Shown one piece after another: positions 49,129-57,939 of a DNA stretch of 64,000 bases (positions within the stretch are counted from its first letter, which is position 1; every line of letters begins with the position of its first letter). A model generated the notes under the pieces. The model was given only the letters and a program-made list of their open reading frames with translations. It made no database searches and was not told the origin of the DNA. Source of the DNA: an uncultured Candidatus Saccharibacteria bacterium (GTDB taxonomy: Bacteria > Patescibacteriota > Saccharimonadia > Saccharimonadales > UBA4665); NCBI GenBank assembly GCA_937892705.1, contig CALBGR010000014.1, positions 1 through 64,000 on the forward strand. The letters run 5' to 3'. The translations under genes were made by a program, and so were the position numbers.

Positions 49129-50271
49129 TCACGAGCGTTTCTGTTGCAACGCGTCGTAATATACATCAAGAATCTTTTGCGCCACGACAGGTGTATCAAA
49201 CTGTTTTACATAGGCTACTTGTTTTTTGTGTATTTCCTGACGCATTTTGCTATTTTGCATGTGTTTCACAAGTAGCTTGGCAAATGCTTCGGTATCGTAT
49301 GGATTAAACAACTGCTCAGTAAAAGAGCCCATGACTGATCGATACCCAGCATTGTCACCAGCCAGCACAGTACCGGGCGTCGCTGCCAAAGCCTCTAGTA
49401 GGCTAATACCAAAACTCTCTCCGCCCGTACTTGGAAATACAGCTATGTCAGCCTTAGCTAAAAATTGCGCTTTGTCCTCTTCAGCAATAAACCCTTCAAA
49501 AGATACTACATCCGTAAGATTATGTTTTAGTACATATTTCTCTAACTTCTCTCTCAGCAAACCCTTACCGCCTATACTGACATGATAAGAAATATCGGTT
49601 AGCTTGTGTGCTTCAATATACTGAATTGCCTTTAGCAGCTGCATTGCTCCTTTACGCTCGACAAGTCTGCCTAAAAATACGATTTCTAGTTTCTTACTTT
49701 TATACTTTTGTTTTACTAAAAATCGGGATACATCAGTCATATTCGGTAAGATATCAGAATCAATTTTATAGGCACCTTTACAAAACTCCTGAGCAGCGGG
49801 AGACACACTCAGCATGCGATCAAAGCGTTGAAGCTGATGGCCAACCCATATACCAAGTCCACGAGTTGCCGCAGCCACAAGTTTTGACTCCGGAAAAATA
49901 TGAAACGTACCAACTACTATAGTATCAGGTGAAGCTTTTGAGATTAACTGACCAGCCAAAAAAGGGCTATAAGGCACCTGAATATGCAGTACATCAAAAT
50001 GTATCCTTTTAAGTAGTGTCCGCACGGCTTTTGGGTGTGCAGGCAGGGGAGTGCCGCCACTGTTGCCGTTAAATCTGACTCGCAGTTTTTTGCTCAGTAC
50101 ATGCAAATTTGGCAAATCTGTCCGCTTTGTCTCGCTGGTTATATAGTGTACTTCATGACCTTGATTCGATAGCCACTTTCCAAGGGTCGTGACATATTGT
50201 TGCACGCCATCAGTACTATCAAGTGAATCATCAAGCACCAGACCGATGGTCAAAGCGTTGTTACTTTTCAT
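49129..50271 (-). CDS. Glycosyltransferase family 4
   Basis: 380 residues. N-terminal IGLVLDDSLDSTDGVQQYVTTLGKWL, HFDVLHIQVPYSPFLAGQL, and the C-terminal GT4 block VFLGRLVERKGAMQLLKAI, FEGFIAEEDKAQFLAKADIAVFPSTGGESFGISLLEALAA (E-x7-E). GDP- or UDP-sugar dependent, retaining. Its start lies inside the end of the PimA-like gene, so the two are translated together. Confidence 0.88.
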   Translation of the reverse strand: MKSNNALTIGLVLDDSLDSTDGVQQYVTTLGKWLSNQGHEVHYITSETKRTDLPNLHVLSKKLRVRFNGNSGGTPLPAHPKAVRTLLKRIHFDVLHIQVPYSPFLAGQLISKASPDTIVVGTFHIFPESKLVAAATRGLGIWVGHQLQRFDRMLSVSPAAQEFCKGAYKIDSDILPNMTDVSRFLVKQKYKSKKLEIVFLGRLVERKGAMQLLKAIQYIEAHKLTDISYHVSIGGKGLLREKLEKYVLKHNLTDVVSFEGFIAEEDKAQFLAKADIAVFPSTGGESFGISLLEALAATPGTVLAGDNAGYRSVMGSFTEQLFNPYDTEAFAKLLVKHMQNSKMRQEIHKKQVAYVKQFDTPVVAQKILDVYYDALQQKRS

Positions 50272-51385
50272 AACTCTCTACAGCATCCTGGTATACAGCT
50301 TCGTATTGCTTTACAACGTTTGCATAATCGTATTGTCCTATTGTTTCACGCGCCCATTTTTGCCATAGTTTACGCAAATCACGCTCGTTCAAAAGCAGGG
50401 CAAGCCGATGTGCAAAATCAGGTGTTTCCTTTGGATTTACCAATGAAAGCGCCCCAAGACCCTGTAATACTGAGCTATAGCCGGGATTATTTCCTGCTAC
50501 AGTAACCAAACCCGACGCCATAGCTTCAAGCAACACAATACCAAAACTTTCGCCGTAAATTGCTGGCGAACAAAACAGATCCGCCTCGCGCAGCAGTTGT
50601 TTCTTTTTCGTTTCTGTAACGTATCCCAAGAATTCCACGTCATTATTAATACCGAGCTCATCAGCCAGATCTTCAAGTTTTTGCCGATCTACACCATCAC
50701 CAGCAATTATCAACTTCACGTCATGACCCTTATCCAGCAACACTTTAAAAGCCTTCAAAAGATACGCCACACCTTTTCGTTTCTCCAGCCGACCAAGATA
50801 GAGGATTGTTTTTTGGTCACGCTCGGCACGTCTGCGCGGCACATGGAAACTTTTCAGATCAATACCGTTTGGAATAATTGATACTGGCTCATCGGTCATC
50901 GTACGCAAATATTCCATAGCCGCTTCACTGACCGCAGTAAAGCTATCAATATATTTCAAAACAGACTTGGTATACGGTGTTACCACTTTAGCAACAGTCC
51001 GACTCACTAAAGTCTCCGGTAGTTTTGCATGGAACGTTGCCACGTTCACACAGTTGGAACGGCTTAGTATCTGACGACTCAAGATAGGTATCCAAGGTTC
51101 ATGAAAGTGCAGCACATCAAACTGCTCCTTAGCAAGCATCGTATCGATCTCTGATCCATCTACACTCCCACCAACTTGTGACGTAGTGTGCATCGGTGAA
51201 CGAAAATCAGTCGATGTGCCCAGATAAATGGTATCTTTATGGTTAGCGTTATTACCTCGAGGACGTGGTGTAATGATGCGTACATCATGCCCTAGTGCTG
51301 CCAGCTCCACATGAAGCGCACGGACACACTCTTGTACACCTCCCCCCTTATCAATATCATACGGGCATACCAAACCAATTTTCAT
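50261..51385 (-). CDS. Glycosyltransferase family 4, PimA-like
   Basis: 374 residues from MKIGLVCPYDIDKGGGVQECVRALHVELAALGHDV, close to the N-terminus of actinobacterial PimA (phosphatidylinositol mannosyltransferase). Further blocks: FDVLHFHEPWIPILSRQI, IPNGIDLKSF, ILYLGRLEKRKGVAYLLKAF, and YGESFGIVLLEAMASGLVTVAGNNPGYSSV. The acceptor could be a phospho-inositol or other glycerolipid; unproven. A TATACT -10 (minus, 51402-51397) ends 11 bases before ATG 51385, so I prefer it over a GTG three codons upstream (51394). Confidence 0.85.
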   Translation of the reverse strand: MKIGLVCPYDIDKGGGVQECVRALHVELAALGHDVRIITPRPRGNNANHKDTIYLGTSTDFRSPMHTTSQVGGSVDGSEIDTMLAKEQFDVLHFHEPWIPILSRQILSRSNCVNVATFHAKLPETLVSRTVAKVVTPYTKSVLKYIDSFTAVSEAAMEYLRTMTDEPVSIIPNGIDLKSFHVPRRRAERDQKTILYLGRLEKRKGVAYLLKAFKVLLDKGHDVKLIIAGDGVDRQKLEDLADELGINNDVEFLGYVTETKKKQLLREADLFCSPAIYGESFGIVLLEAMASGLVTVAGNNPGYSSVLQGLGALSLVNPKETPDFAHRLALLLNERDLRKLWQKWARETIGQYDYANVVKQYEAVYQDAVESYEK

Positions 51386-51409
51386 ACTTGACACCTAGTA
51401 TACCATTTC

Positions 51410-52342
51410 TTAAGGCTTCTTCGCTAACTCCCGCTTGAGTTTAGGCGGAATCATAATCGCCATTTCCTTTTTATCACCCATAATACTTGGTGTATGCGCA
51501 TGCGACTTCATAATAACCTGCGTATAGTCATTAAATACAACACGCATATGCTGCTCCACAACATAATTATCAAAATAATGATCGTTGCTGGCTGCCACAT
51601 GCCATACTGCTAAATCTACCTTTTTCTGACAGTTGTCTAGGTTCAGAAATTCACTTGTCGTGGCCCAATGGGTACGCACATCATTGACTTGCCATAGCTT
51701 TACTTCAAAGTCCATCATCTCGGCAAAATCTGTCGCATCCATCTCGAGAAAACGCCTTCTTCCAAACGGGGAACGAATATAAATATTGCGTATCACAAAC
51801 TTATTCAGCGCCCCATATCTAATAAGGTACGGCAAAGGCTGTATTGTTAAGATTTTTGTGAGGCGATGAAATAGTTTTCGCTGCCATGGCTTAAATAAAA
51901 AGTCGTCCTTATGCATAAACCCAACAATACTGACAAGCAAATCAACCTTCTTGGCAATGTCAGGATATTTTTGCAGCATTCTTGTCACCACCACGAAGCC
52001 ATAAGAAATACCAAGGATAGTGATGCGCCTGCGTTTATAACGCATCCTAATAAATGTTGCTAGGTAATCAGCCATCACGTCCAAGGTAGGTTTTTGGCCA
52101 ATTTTATAGAATGAATCCATTCCGCCAAAGCCAGGTAAATCTACCATCGTCACATTGCCATAGTCCTGTAAATTTTCAACGAGTCCAAACCATCGCTCAA
52201 TCAGCGCATGATGTCCATAAAGCAGCAAAATCTCACGATTTCTATTTTTTTTAGCACTAGGAGCCTTCAGCATGCGCCCCTTCATGCCATGTATATTGAG
52301 TTCCACAATAAACTTGGACAAAGGATGTGGTTTTGTGTTCAT
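51410..52342 (-). CDS. Alpha/beta-fold hydrolase
   Basis: 310 residues from MNTKPHPLSKF. Pattern: EILLLYGHHALIERW (oxyanion region), TMVDLPGFGGM, nucleophile elbow GISYGF (Ser in G-x-S-x-G), and a late His in MKSHAHTPSIMGDK. It may be a lipase/esterase, or related to acyl removal in glycolipid turnover, given two GT4s downstream. The ATG at 52342 has an AAGGA site seven bases ahead; the upstream ATG at 52357 would overlap that site, so the shorter start is better. Confidence 0.75.
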   Translation of the reverse strand: MNTKPHPLSKFIVELNIHGMKGRMLKAPSAKKNRNREILLLYGHHALIERWFGLVENLQDYGNVTMVDLPGFGGMDSFYKIGQKPTLDVMADYLATFIRMRYKRRRITILGISYGFVVVTRMLQKYPDIAKKVDLLVSIVGFMHKDDFLFKPWQRKLFHRLTKILTIQPLPYLIRYGALNKFVIRNIYIRSPFGRRRFLEMDATDFAEMMDFEVKLWQVNDVRTHWATTSEFLNLDNCQKKVDLAVWHVAASNDHYFDNYVVEQHMRVVFNDYTQVIMKSHAHTPSIMGDKKEMAIMIPPKLKRELAKKP

Positions 52343-52403
52343 ATATATTTCCTTCAATTCAGTCTACGGCATCGCCACACTAGAAGCAACACCTGTTTTC
52401 CCT

Positions 52404-52409
52404 TATAAT
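52404..52409 (+). promoter_or_regulatory. -10 of the vanY promoter
   Basis: Perfect TATAAT ending eight bases before the ATG at 52418; leaderless start predicted. Divergent from the alpha/beta hydrolase gene. Confidence 0.55.
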
Positions 52410-52417
52410 AAGCCGTT

Positions 52418-53197
52418 ATGAAGCGTAGAACTCACGTAAAGCGCCGTAAATACATCGTCATTTCCATTATAATACTCGGTGCAGTTTGTATAGGCGGATT
52501 AGCCACAGTACATTTCATAAGGGAGCCTGAAACAAACACCAAGCAAGCTAAAAAAACCACAAAATCTGAAAAATCAGCACAGGCTCAACAGCCGCAGCAA
52601 CCAACCTTTAACAAAAATCTTCACTCGCTTGATGATCCTGCAAGTATCTGGGTTGTCGTGAACAAAACACGCCCACTGCAACCCAAAGACTATACTCCTT
52701 CGGACCTTGTAGGTGTCGGTAATGGTCAGCAGATGCGCGCCGAACCCGCAAAGGCACTGCAAACCATGATTCAAGACGCAAAAACGCAAGGGCTCAATAT
52801 CCGTCCATTAAGCGGCTACCGCTCGTACACAACCCAAGTTAGCGTTTATAACAACGAAGTGCGAACATACGGGCAAGCCGTAGCCGACACACAAAGTGCC
52901 CGGCCTGGTACCAGTGAACACCAAACAGGTCTTGCGATCGACATAGGCGGCGGAGGCTGTGGCATCGAAGACTGTTTCGGCAATACAGCTGAAGGGAAGT
53001 GGGTAGCAGCAAATGCGTATAAGTACGGTTTTATAATCCGTTACACTCCTGACAAAGACCACATCACTGGTTATCGGTATGAACCATGGCACATTCGTTA
53101 TGTCGGCGTGGAGCTAGCAACCGAAATGCATACAAATGGTATGCAAACACTAGAAGAATTCTTTGGTCTACCACCGGCACCAGATTACATTAATTAG
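52418..53197 (+). CDS. VanY-type D-alanyl-D-alanine carboxypeptidase (M15B)
   Basis: 259 residues. Basic N-terminus and one signal-anchor helix (IVISIIILGAVCIGGLATVHFI), a Gln/Lys/Ser linker, then the peptidase: LSGYRSYTTQVSVYNN, zinc ligands in TSEHQTGLAIDIG (His, Asp) and YEPWHIRYVG (Glu base, His). It removes the terminal D-Ala from peptidoglycan stem peptides outside the membrane. A Cys pair (GGCGIEDC) may form a disulfide. Next gene three bases on is a beta-lactamase-like hydrolase, so a small wall-remodelling operon. Confidence 0.9.
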   Translation: MKRRTHVKRRKYIVISIIILGAVCIGGLATVHFIREPETNTKQAKKTTKSEKSAQAQQPQQPTFNKNLHSLDDPASIWVVVNKTRPLQPKDYTPSDLVGVGNGQQMRAEPAKALQTMIQDAKTQGLNIRPLSGYRSYTTQVSVYNNEVRTYGQAVADTQSARPGTSEHQTGLAIDIGGGGCGIEDCFGNTAEGKWVAANAYKYGFIIRYTPDKDHITGYRYEPWHIRYVGVELATEMHTNGMQTLEEFFGLPPAPDYIN

Positions 53198-53200
53198 CAT

Positions 53201-54025
53201 ATGCGTATATTTTCACGAATCATTTTACTCTTGTGTTTTGCAGTCCTCGTGCTAATTTCGGCACAGAGACTTATTGCTTTGCAAAAAACTGACGAGACAC
53301 CTCAGCAAAAACCAGTTAATGGCAGCGAACTGCAACAACGAATCACCACATGGGCACAAAACCACGACGGAGATTTCGGAGTGGCCGTGCAGGAAATAAA
53401 CGGTGCTCAGCGTCAAGCATATTACCAAGCAGACAAGCAGTTCGTAGCGGCAAGCACCTATAAACTGTTTTTGGTGTATGCCATACTGCACGACATAGAG
53501 CAAGGCAACCACACGTTGGACACCAAAACCAGTATTGGTATAGATGTTCATACTTGTATCGACGAGCTGCTTATTCGTTCTGATAATGATTGCGGCTATC
53601 CAACTGGTGCGCTGATAGGATGGGAAACTATCAATACATTTATCCAGCAGCAAGGCTTTCATGGCACCGATATTAATAACTACGACGCATACGGCAACAC
53701 CACCGCTAAAGATAAGACAACTACTGCCAAAGACCAGGTCAAGCTTATGTCGCACCTTGCAAACGGTACATTACTCAATAAAACACACACCGACCTTATG
53801 CTTACAAACATGAAGCAACAAGTCTGGCGCGAACGCATCCCAGCAGGCGTTCCGACTGATGTAGAAGTTGCCGATAAACCAGGCTGGCTGCCTGGCATTG
53901 AAAACGATACTGCGATTGTGTATGGTCCAAAAAGCATTTATGCAATCAGTATTCTCTCAACTAACACTACCCCGAACCAACTCGCTGAACTTTCTAAACT
54001 GATATACGACTATCTGCAACGTTAG
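53201..54025 (+). CDS. Class A beta-lactamase-like serine hydrolase
   Basis: 274 residues with a signal anchor (IILLLCFAVLVLISAQ). Serine acylase motifs: S-x-x-K in AASTYKLFLVY, SDN in LIRSDNDCG, and K-x-G as VADKPGWLPG. The omega-loop Glu166-type residue of true class A lactamases is not obvious (HGTDINNYDAYGN), so it may be a penicillin-binding or esterase-type enzyme rather than a resistance enzyme. Paired with VanY. Confidence 0.8.
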   Translation: MRIFSRIILLLCFAVLVLISAQRLIALQKTDETPQQKPVNGSELQQRITTWAQNHDGDFGVAVQEINGAQRQAYYQADKQFVAASTYKLFLVYAILHDIEQGNHTLDTKTSIGIDVHTCIDELLIRSDNDCGYPTGALIGWETINTFIQQQGFHGTDINNYDAYGNTTAKDKTTTAKDQVKLMSHLANGTLLNKTHTDLMLTNMKQQVWRERIPAGVPTDVEVADKPGWLPGIENDTAIVYGPKSIYAISILSTNTTPNQLAELSKLIYDYLQR

Positions 54026-54036
54026 ACTATATTATT

Positions 54037-54687
54037 CTAGTGAGCCGAAGGATGTTTTGAGGTCGATACATTAATCAGGTGGTGTGTTGCTGCCGCTGAC
54101 ATAGTACTAATGAGGCCATTAATAAGTACTGTTGCCGATGCTGCACCAGGTATTTTGTGCTCAAGCGCCAATCCTACAGTATATAAAAACCCTGTTCCTG
54201 CATCAGTTACTGCATGCAGCACGTTATCACTGTGCGCATCAAATGTATGCTCATGCGTGTGACCATGAGCATGCTCATGATGACGAGCATTATGCGTTTT
54301 TCGTGCTACCCCAAAGTTAATTACCGCACCTGTGGCAGCTAAACCAATAGCTGTTTTGGATGCATCTTCTCGTTCACCTGTTGCAAGCTGATAAACACCA
54401 CCGCTAATGCCCGCAATACCGCCAATCGTTAATACTGTCGCCGCTAATCTTCGTAACCGCTTTGTTACTTTTGGCGAACGTTTCAGCGCCTCGCCATCAG
54501 CGTAAAACGCCCCTGCGTCCGCAAAATTATGTGCTGATTCATTAACAAAACCAATATTACCTGTTATCCCGCCGAGTGCCGCCTGTACTGCACCCATACC
54601 TACATTCCAAGCTGCTGCACTACGTGCTGCTGCAATTTCTTTTGTATAGTTCTGATGTTGGCACTCTTGCGTAGCCATATAGCTCAT
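54037..54687 (-). CDS. Cation diffusion facilitator-like membrane protein
   Basis: 216 residues. CDF hallmarks: an H-x3-D helix in NESAHNFADAGAFYADG and a second one in NVLHAVTDAGTGF, with a His-rich cytosolic loop between (HHEHAHGHTHEHTFDAH). The C-terminal cytoplasmic domain is missing and the protein is shorter than CzcD/ZitB, so the fold may be minimal. Probably exports or senses Zn2+/Co2+. A His-rich zinc handler fits a cell that has lost many structural zinc sites. Confidence 0.75.
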   Translation of the reverse strand: MSYMATQECQHQNYTKEIAAARSAAAWNVGMGAVQAALGGITGNIGFVNESAHNFADAGAFYADGEALKRSPKVTKRLRRLAATVLTIGGIAGISGGVYQLATGEREDASKTAIGLAATGAVINFGVARKTHNARHHEHAHGHTHEHTFDAHSDNVLHAVTDAGTGFLYTVGLALEHKIPGAASATVLINGLISTMSAAATHHLINVSTSKHPSAH

Positions 54688-54700
54688 GCTTTTCCTTAAT

Positions 54701-54731
54701 AAAAAAATAAACCTGATCTAAATGACCAGGA
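54701..54731 (-). terminator. Intrinsic terminator after tRNA-Gln (minus strand)
   Basis: On the minus strand CCTGGTC-ATTTA-GATCAGG followed by TTTATTTTTTT. It lies between the tRNA and the CDF-like gene. Confidence 0.7.
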
Positions 54732-54734
54732 AAG

Positions 54735-54808
54735 TGGCTAGGGTGGAGGGATTCGAACCCCCGATCACGGGACCAAAACCCGTTGCCTTACCGCTTGGCC
54801 ACACCCTA
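54735..54808 (-). tRNA. tRNA-Gln (TTG)
   Basis: Minus strand: acceptor TAGGGTG/CACCCTA, D-arm GGCCAAGCGGTAAGGC, anticodon stem ACGGG/CCCGT around loop TTTTGGT (anticodon TTG), T-loop TTCGAATCC, discriminator G, encoded CCA. Confidence 0.95.
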
Positions 54809-54885
54809 CTACCAAACAACCAGCATATTGTAACCTGTTAGCACAAAATTTTCAATATAAGGAGAAAGCTAGGAGTTCGTATATT

Positions 54886-54894
54886 TGCTATGAT
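54886..54894 (+). promoter_or_regulatory. Extended -10 promoter of the SLT gene
   Basis: TGCTATGAT (hexamer 54889-54894), six bases before the ATG at 54901; the transcript would start at or one base from the ATG. Confidence 0.5.
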
Positions 54895-54900
54895 AGAACC

Positions 54901-55635
54901 ATGAGTGGAGTAGCGGTGTATGCATGGACAAAACATAATATTATCAAGCCTGCGATCAAACATCGAAGGGATATTTTATTCTTTGTCATCGGTGCCACAG
55001 CTGCCATTTTAGCAATCACACTCAGCAATACAATTAGGAGTGACGTGCAAAAACCATTAAAGCCTCGAGTGTCACGCATTACCATTCCATGGATTCCAGA
55101 AACCGTGAAACGCTGGGAGAAGCCAATTGTCCAAGCTGCAAAAAAGTATGAAATAGATCCAAATTTCTTAGCAATTATCATGACACTTGAATCAGGCGGC
55201 TACACCAAAGCTCACAGTCCAGCCGACGCGAAGGGACTGATGCAAGTCACACCACCAACAGCAAGTGATATCGCCGCAAAATTCCTCAAAAAACCCACCA
55301 AGAAATACGACTTATTTAATCCAGAAACAAGCATAGAATTTGGTGCAGCATACTTGGCATGGCTGCGTGACGAATTTGGCAGCAGCAAGCAGGGACCAAG
55401 CTGGAATACTACCGTAGAGCTCGTGGCAGCCGGCTACAATGGCGGGCCAGGAGCCGCAAACAGCTTAGAACAGGGTAAAGGCCTTACCAGTGACGAAACG
55501 CTTTCATACTCTCGCGACGCTTTCAATATGTGGCGTGAACGACACGCAACCACCAGCCCGACATTTGAACGCTGGAAAGAACGTGGCGGCCAAAGCTTAC
55601 TGGATGCTGCCCTGAAAGAGCAAACACAAAACTAG
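54901..55635 (+). CDS. SLT-family lytic transglycosylase, membrane-anchored
   Basis: 244 residues. N-terminal anchor helix (ILFFVIGATAAILAITLS), then a goose-type/SLT lysozyme domain: YEIDPNFLAIIMTLESGGYTKAHSPADAKGLMQVTPPTA with catalytic Glu in TLESGG, and VAAGYNGGPGAANSL. It cleaves peptidoglycan glycan strands outside the membrane. With the Rpf protein and VanY this gives a strong wall-cutting set. Confidence 0.9.
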   Translation: MSGVAVYAWTKHNIIKPAIKHRRDILFFVIGATAAILAITLSNTIRSDVQKPLKPRVSRITIPWIPETVKRWEKPIVQAAKKYEIDPNFLAIIMTLESGGYTKAHSPADAKGLMQVTPPTASDIAAKFLKKPTKKYDLFNPETSIEFGAAYLAWLRDEFGSSKQGPSWNTTVELVAAGYNGGPGAANSLEQGKGLTSDETLSYSRDAFNMWRERHATTSPTFERWKERGGQSLLDAALKEQTQN

Positions 55636-55641
55636 GTTTAC

Positions 55642-55671
55642 TTGACTTATTTGGTTGTTTTATGTTATAAT
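55642..55671 (+). promoter_or_regulatory. Promoter pointing antisense into the otsAB fusion
   Basis: TTGACT (55642-55647), 18-bp spacer, perfect TATAAT (55666-55671), plus strand. There is no plus-strand gene downstream; a transcript would run antisense through the 3' end of the trehalose gene. The AAAGAG/CTCTTT hairpin at 55672-55690 lies just after. Confidence 0.45.
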
Positions 55672-55695
55672 AAAGAGATAGACCTCTTTACTCTC

Positions 55696-57885
55696 TTATT
55701 CCTGTAACACCTTTAAGATATATAAAATATCCTGCGTTTTTTCCACCTGATAACGTGCAGCAGTATGACCAAACCCAACTTTTATAGTAAACGCACTTTT
55801 TGGCAAGGTCATAAACATTGTTTCGTCAGTATAGTCATCACCCGCGCATAAAATAAAATCTGCAGGATACGCATCAACTAATTGTGTAATTGCATGACCT
55901 TTTTGTATCGTTTCGGGTTTTATTTCAATAATCTTTTTTCCCGAATACAGCTTGATATCCGTTCCGGCCAGTAGCGTTTGTAGTTCTTGCATCAGATTGA
56001 TATTGCGTACATATGCCAACTCTGTTGGAGTGTTGCGATAATGCCATACGATTGAATAATCCTTTTCCTCGATTTTTGCTCCTGGCGTACGATCAGCATA
56101 TTGCTTCAGTACCGTTAAAATCGCCGCTTTGCGTGTACGAAACGACGAGGGAGTATGGCGCCATGTCTTATCTTGCTTGATCCACGCACCATGTTCGGCC
56201 ACCAGATAAAGTGCAGTGCCTCCAAACCAGTTCTCAAGCGCTTGCTTTGTCCGACCGCTAACAATACACACTTTGGTGGCAGGCAGAGACGATAGTTTGT
56301 ACAACAACCGACGGAGTGCAACTGGCGGTTTGGCATGCCTTGGATCAGGATTTGCTACAAAATTACGAATCGTACCATCGTAGTCTAGAATAATTAACCG
56401 CTTTTTTGCTGCTGTAAAAGCAGTAAATATGCTTTGCATACTTGCTTTATCTAGATATTTCTGATGCTGCCTTGCCTGATAATATTTAAGTTGTTTTAGC
56501 TGGCTCAAAAAATCAGCCGCCCAGCGTTGGACCGTGTACTGCGATATACGTCTGCGCATCGCGGTGAGATTTTGACGCTTAGCAGCATTAGACATGGTCA
56601 GCGCCGTTTTGATACCATTTTTTATCGAACGAGTGTTATTGGGATTGACCCGCGTTGCTTCAGGAAGTTCGTCAATCGCACCAGCAAGTTCACTCAGAAT
56701 CAACACACCCTTATTATCCCGCTTTGCTGCTACATATTCTTTGGCAACAAGGTTCATGCCGTCACGAATCGGGGTTACTAGCATTACATCGGCTTTGGCA
56801 TACAAAGCAACTACTTGCGCAAACGGCAGATTCTTAAATTGATACGACACCGGCGTCCAATCAACAGTTCCATACTCACCGTTAATACGACTAATCTGCT
56901 GCTCTATAGCTTCACGCAGCTCCTGATAAGTTTGCACTGCAGTCCGTGACGGTACAGCCACCATCACCAGCGACACTTTTTTGTGGTATGAGGGATTTTC
57001 CTTCAGAAACAAATCAAACGCACTCAAACGTTCGGGAATCCCTTTACTATAGTCTAACCGATCAACTGAAAGTATTATCTTCCGGCCTCGATATGTTTCA
57101 GTAATCGCTTGCATTTCTGCCAAGGTTTCGGACTGTTTTAGGGCTTTGGTGAATTTATCGTAGTCAATACCGATTGGAAACGCATCTACTAGCACAACTC
57201 TCCCGTTATATTCCACAGTACTGTGACTGTTTTCTAAACCAAGCATACGCAGACAACTGCTTAAAAAATGCCGCGCATAGTCATAAATATGAAAACCAAT
57301 CAAATCAGCGCCAAGCATACCTTCTAAAATCTCACGCCGCTCTGGCAATAGGCGAAATATCTCATAAGACGGGAAGGGGATATGTAGAAAAAATCCAATT
57401 AACGCTTCCGGCAGCTTCTTTCGCAAAATAGCCGGCAGTAAAAGCAGGTGGTAGTCATGCACCCATATCGTGGCATCGGATACGGCATGTTTAGTAACGC
57501 TTCGGCTAAATAAATCATTGGCTGCTCTATATGCCGCCCAATACGATTCTTTATACTGCGCTGACTGCTGAAAGTAGTGAAACAGTGGCCAGAGTGTATC
57601 ATTCGCATACCCTTCATAAAACGCGCTCACCAGATCACGTTTCAGATGCACCGGAATACAACGATACTTTTTGAGCACGCGGGCGATTTTTACCTTATCA
57701 GCCGTTGTTAGCTCATCCTCGCTAATACCTGGCCAACCGATCCATACCATTTCAGCAGCATTATCGAGCGACGACATCGCTGTTGCCAATCCACCAGCAC
57801 TCTGAGAGAAGATAAGATTGCCGTTTTCTTTCGTAACGGTTACTGGTAGTCTATTGGAAACGACGATGAATTTGTACTTACTCAC
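55696..57885 (-). CDS. otsAB: Trehalose-6-phosphate synthase/phosphatase fusion (OtsA-OtsB)
   Basis: About 729 residues. OtsA (GT20) is at ~1-465: VVSNRLPVTV, GGLATAM, VWIGWPGI, WVHDYHLLLLPAILRKKLP, RLDYSKGIPERLSAF, and ARDGMNLVAKEYVA-like IRDGMNLVAKEYVAAK. OtsB (HAD) is at ~480 to the end: LIILDYDGTIRNF, VCIVSGRTK, EIKPETIQKGHAITQL, CAGDDYTDETMF. It makes trehalose from UDP-glucose and glucose 6-phosphate in one protein. I take GTG 57885 (VSKYKFIVVSNRLP); a TTG seven codons upstream (57906) is possible. Neither has a Shine-Dalgarno. Confidence 0.92.
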   Translation of the reverse strand: MSKYKFIVVSNRLPVTVTKENGNLIFSQSAGGLATAMSSLDNAAEMVWIGWPGISEDELTTADKVKIARVLKKYRCIPVHLKRDLVSAFYEGYANDTLWPLFHYFQQSAQYKESYWAAYRAANDLFSRSVTKHAVSDATIWVHDYHLLLLPAILRKKLPEALIGFFLHIPFPSYEIFRLLPERREILEGMLGADLIGFHIYDYARHFLSSCLRMLGLENSHSTVEYNGRVVLVDAFPIGIDYDKFTKALKQSETLAEMQAITETYRGRKIILSVDRLDYSKGIPERLSAFDLFLKENPSYHKKVSLVMVAVPSRTAVQTYQELREAIEQQISRINGEYGTVDWTPVSYQFKNLPFAQVVALYAKADVMLVTPIRDGMNLVAKEYVAAKRDNKGVLILSELAGAIDELPEATRVNPNNTRSIKNGIKTALTMSNAAKRQNLTAMRRRISQYTVQRWAADFLSQLKQLKYYQARQHQKYLDKASMQSIFTAFTAAKKRLIILDYDGTIRNFVANPDPRHAKPPVALRRLLYKLSSLPATKVCIVSGRTKQALENWFGGTALYLVAEHGAWIKQDKTWRHTPSSFRTRKAAILTVLKQYADRTPGAKIEEKDYSIVWHYRNTPTELAYVRNINLMQELQTLLAGTDIKLYSGKKIIEIKPETIQKGHAITQLVDAYPADFILCAGDDYTDETMFMTLPKSAFTIKVGFGHTAARYQVEKTQDILYILKVLQE

Positions 57886-57939
57886 GCTATATGTAAAATA
57901 TGCCAAATCATCAGAAACAGCTGTAAGAAATACTACATG

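Noticed and set aside
53201..54025. Antibiotic-resistance beta-lactamase
   Set aside because: Motifs of the serine acylase fold are present but the omega-loop catalytic Glu is not evident, and the VanY neighbour suggests wall metabolism.
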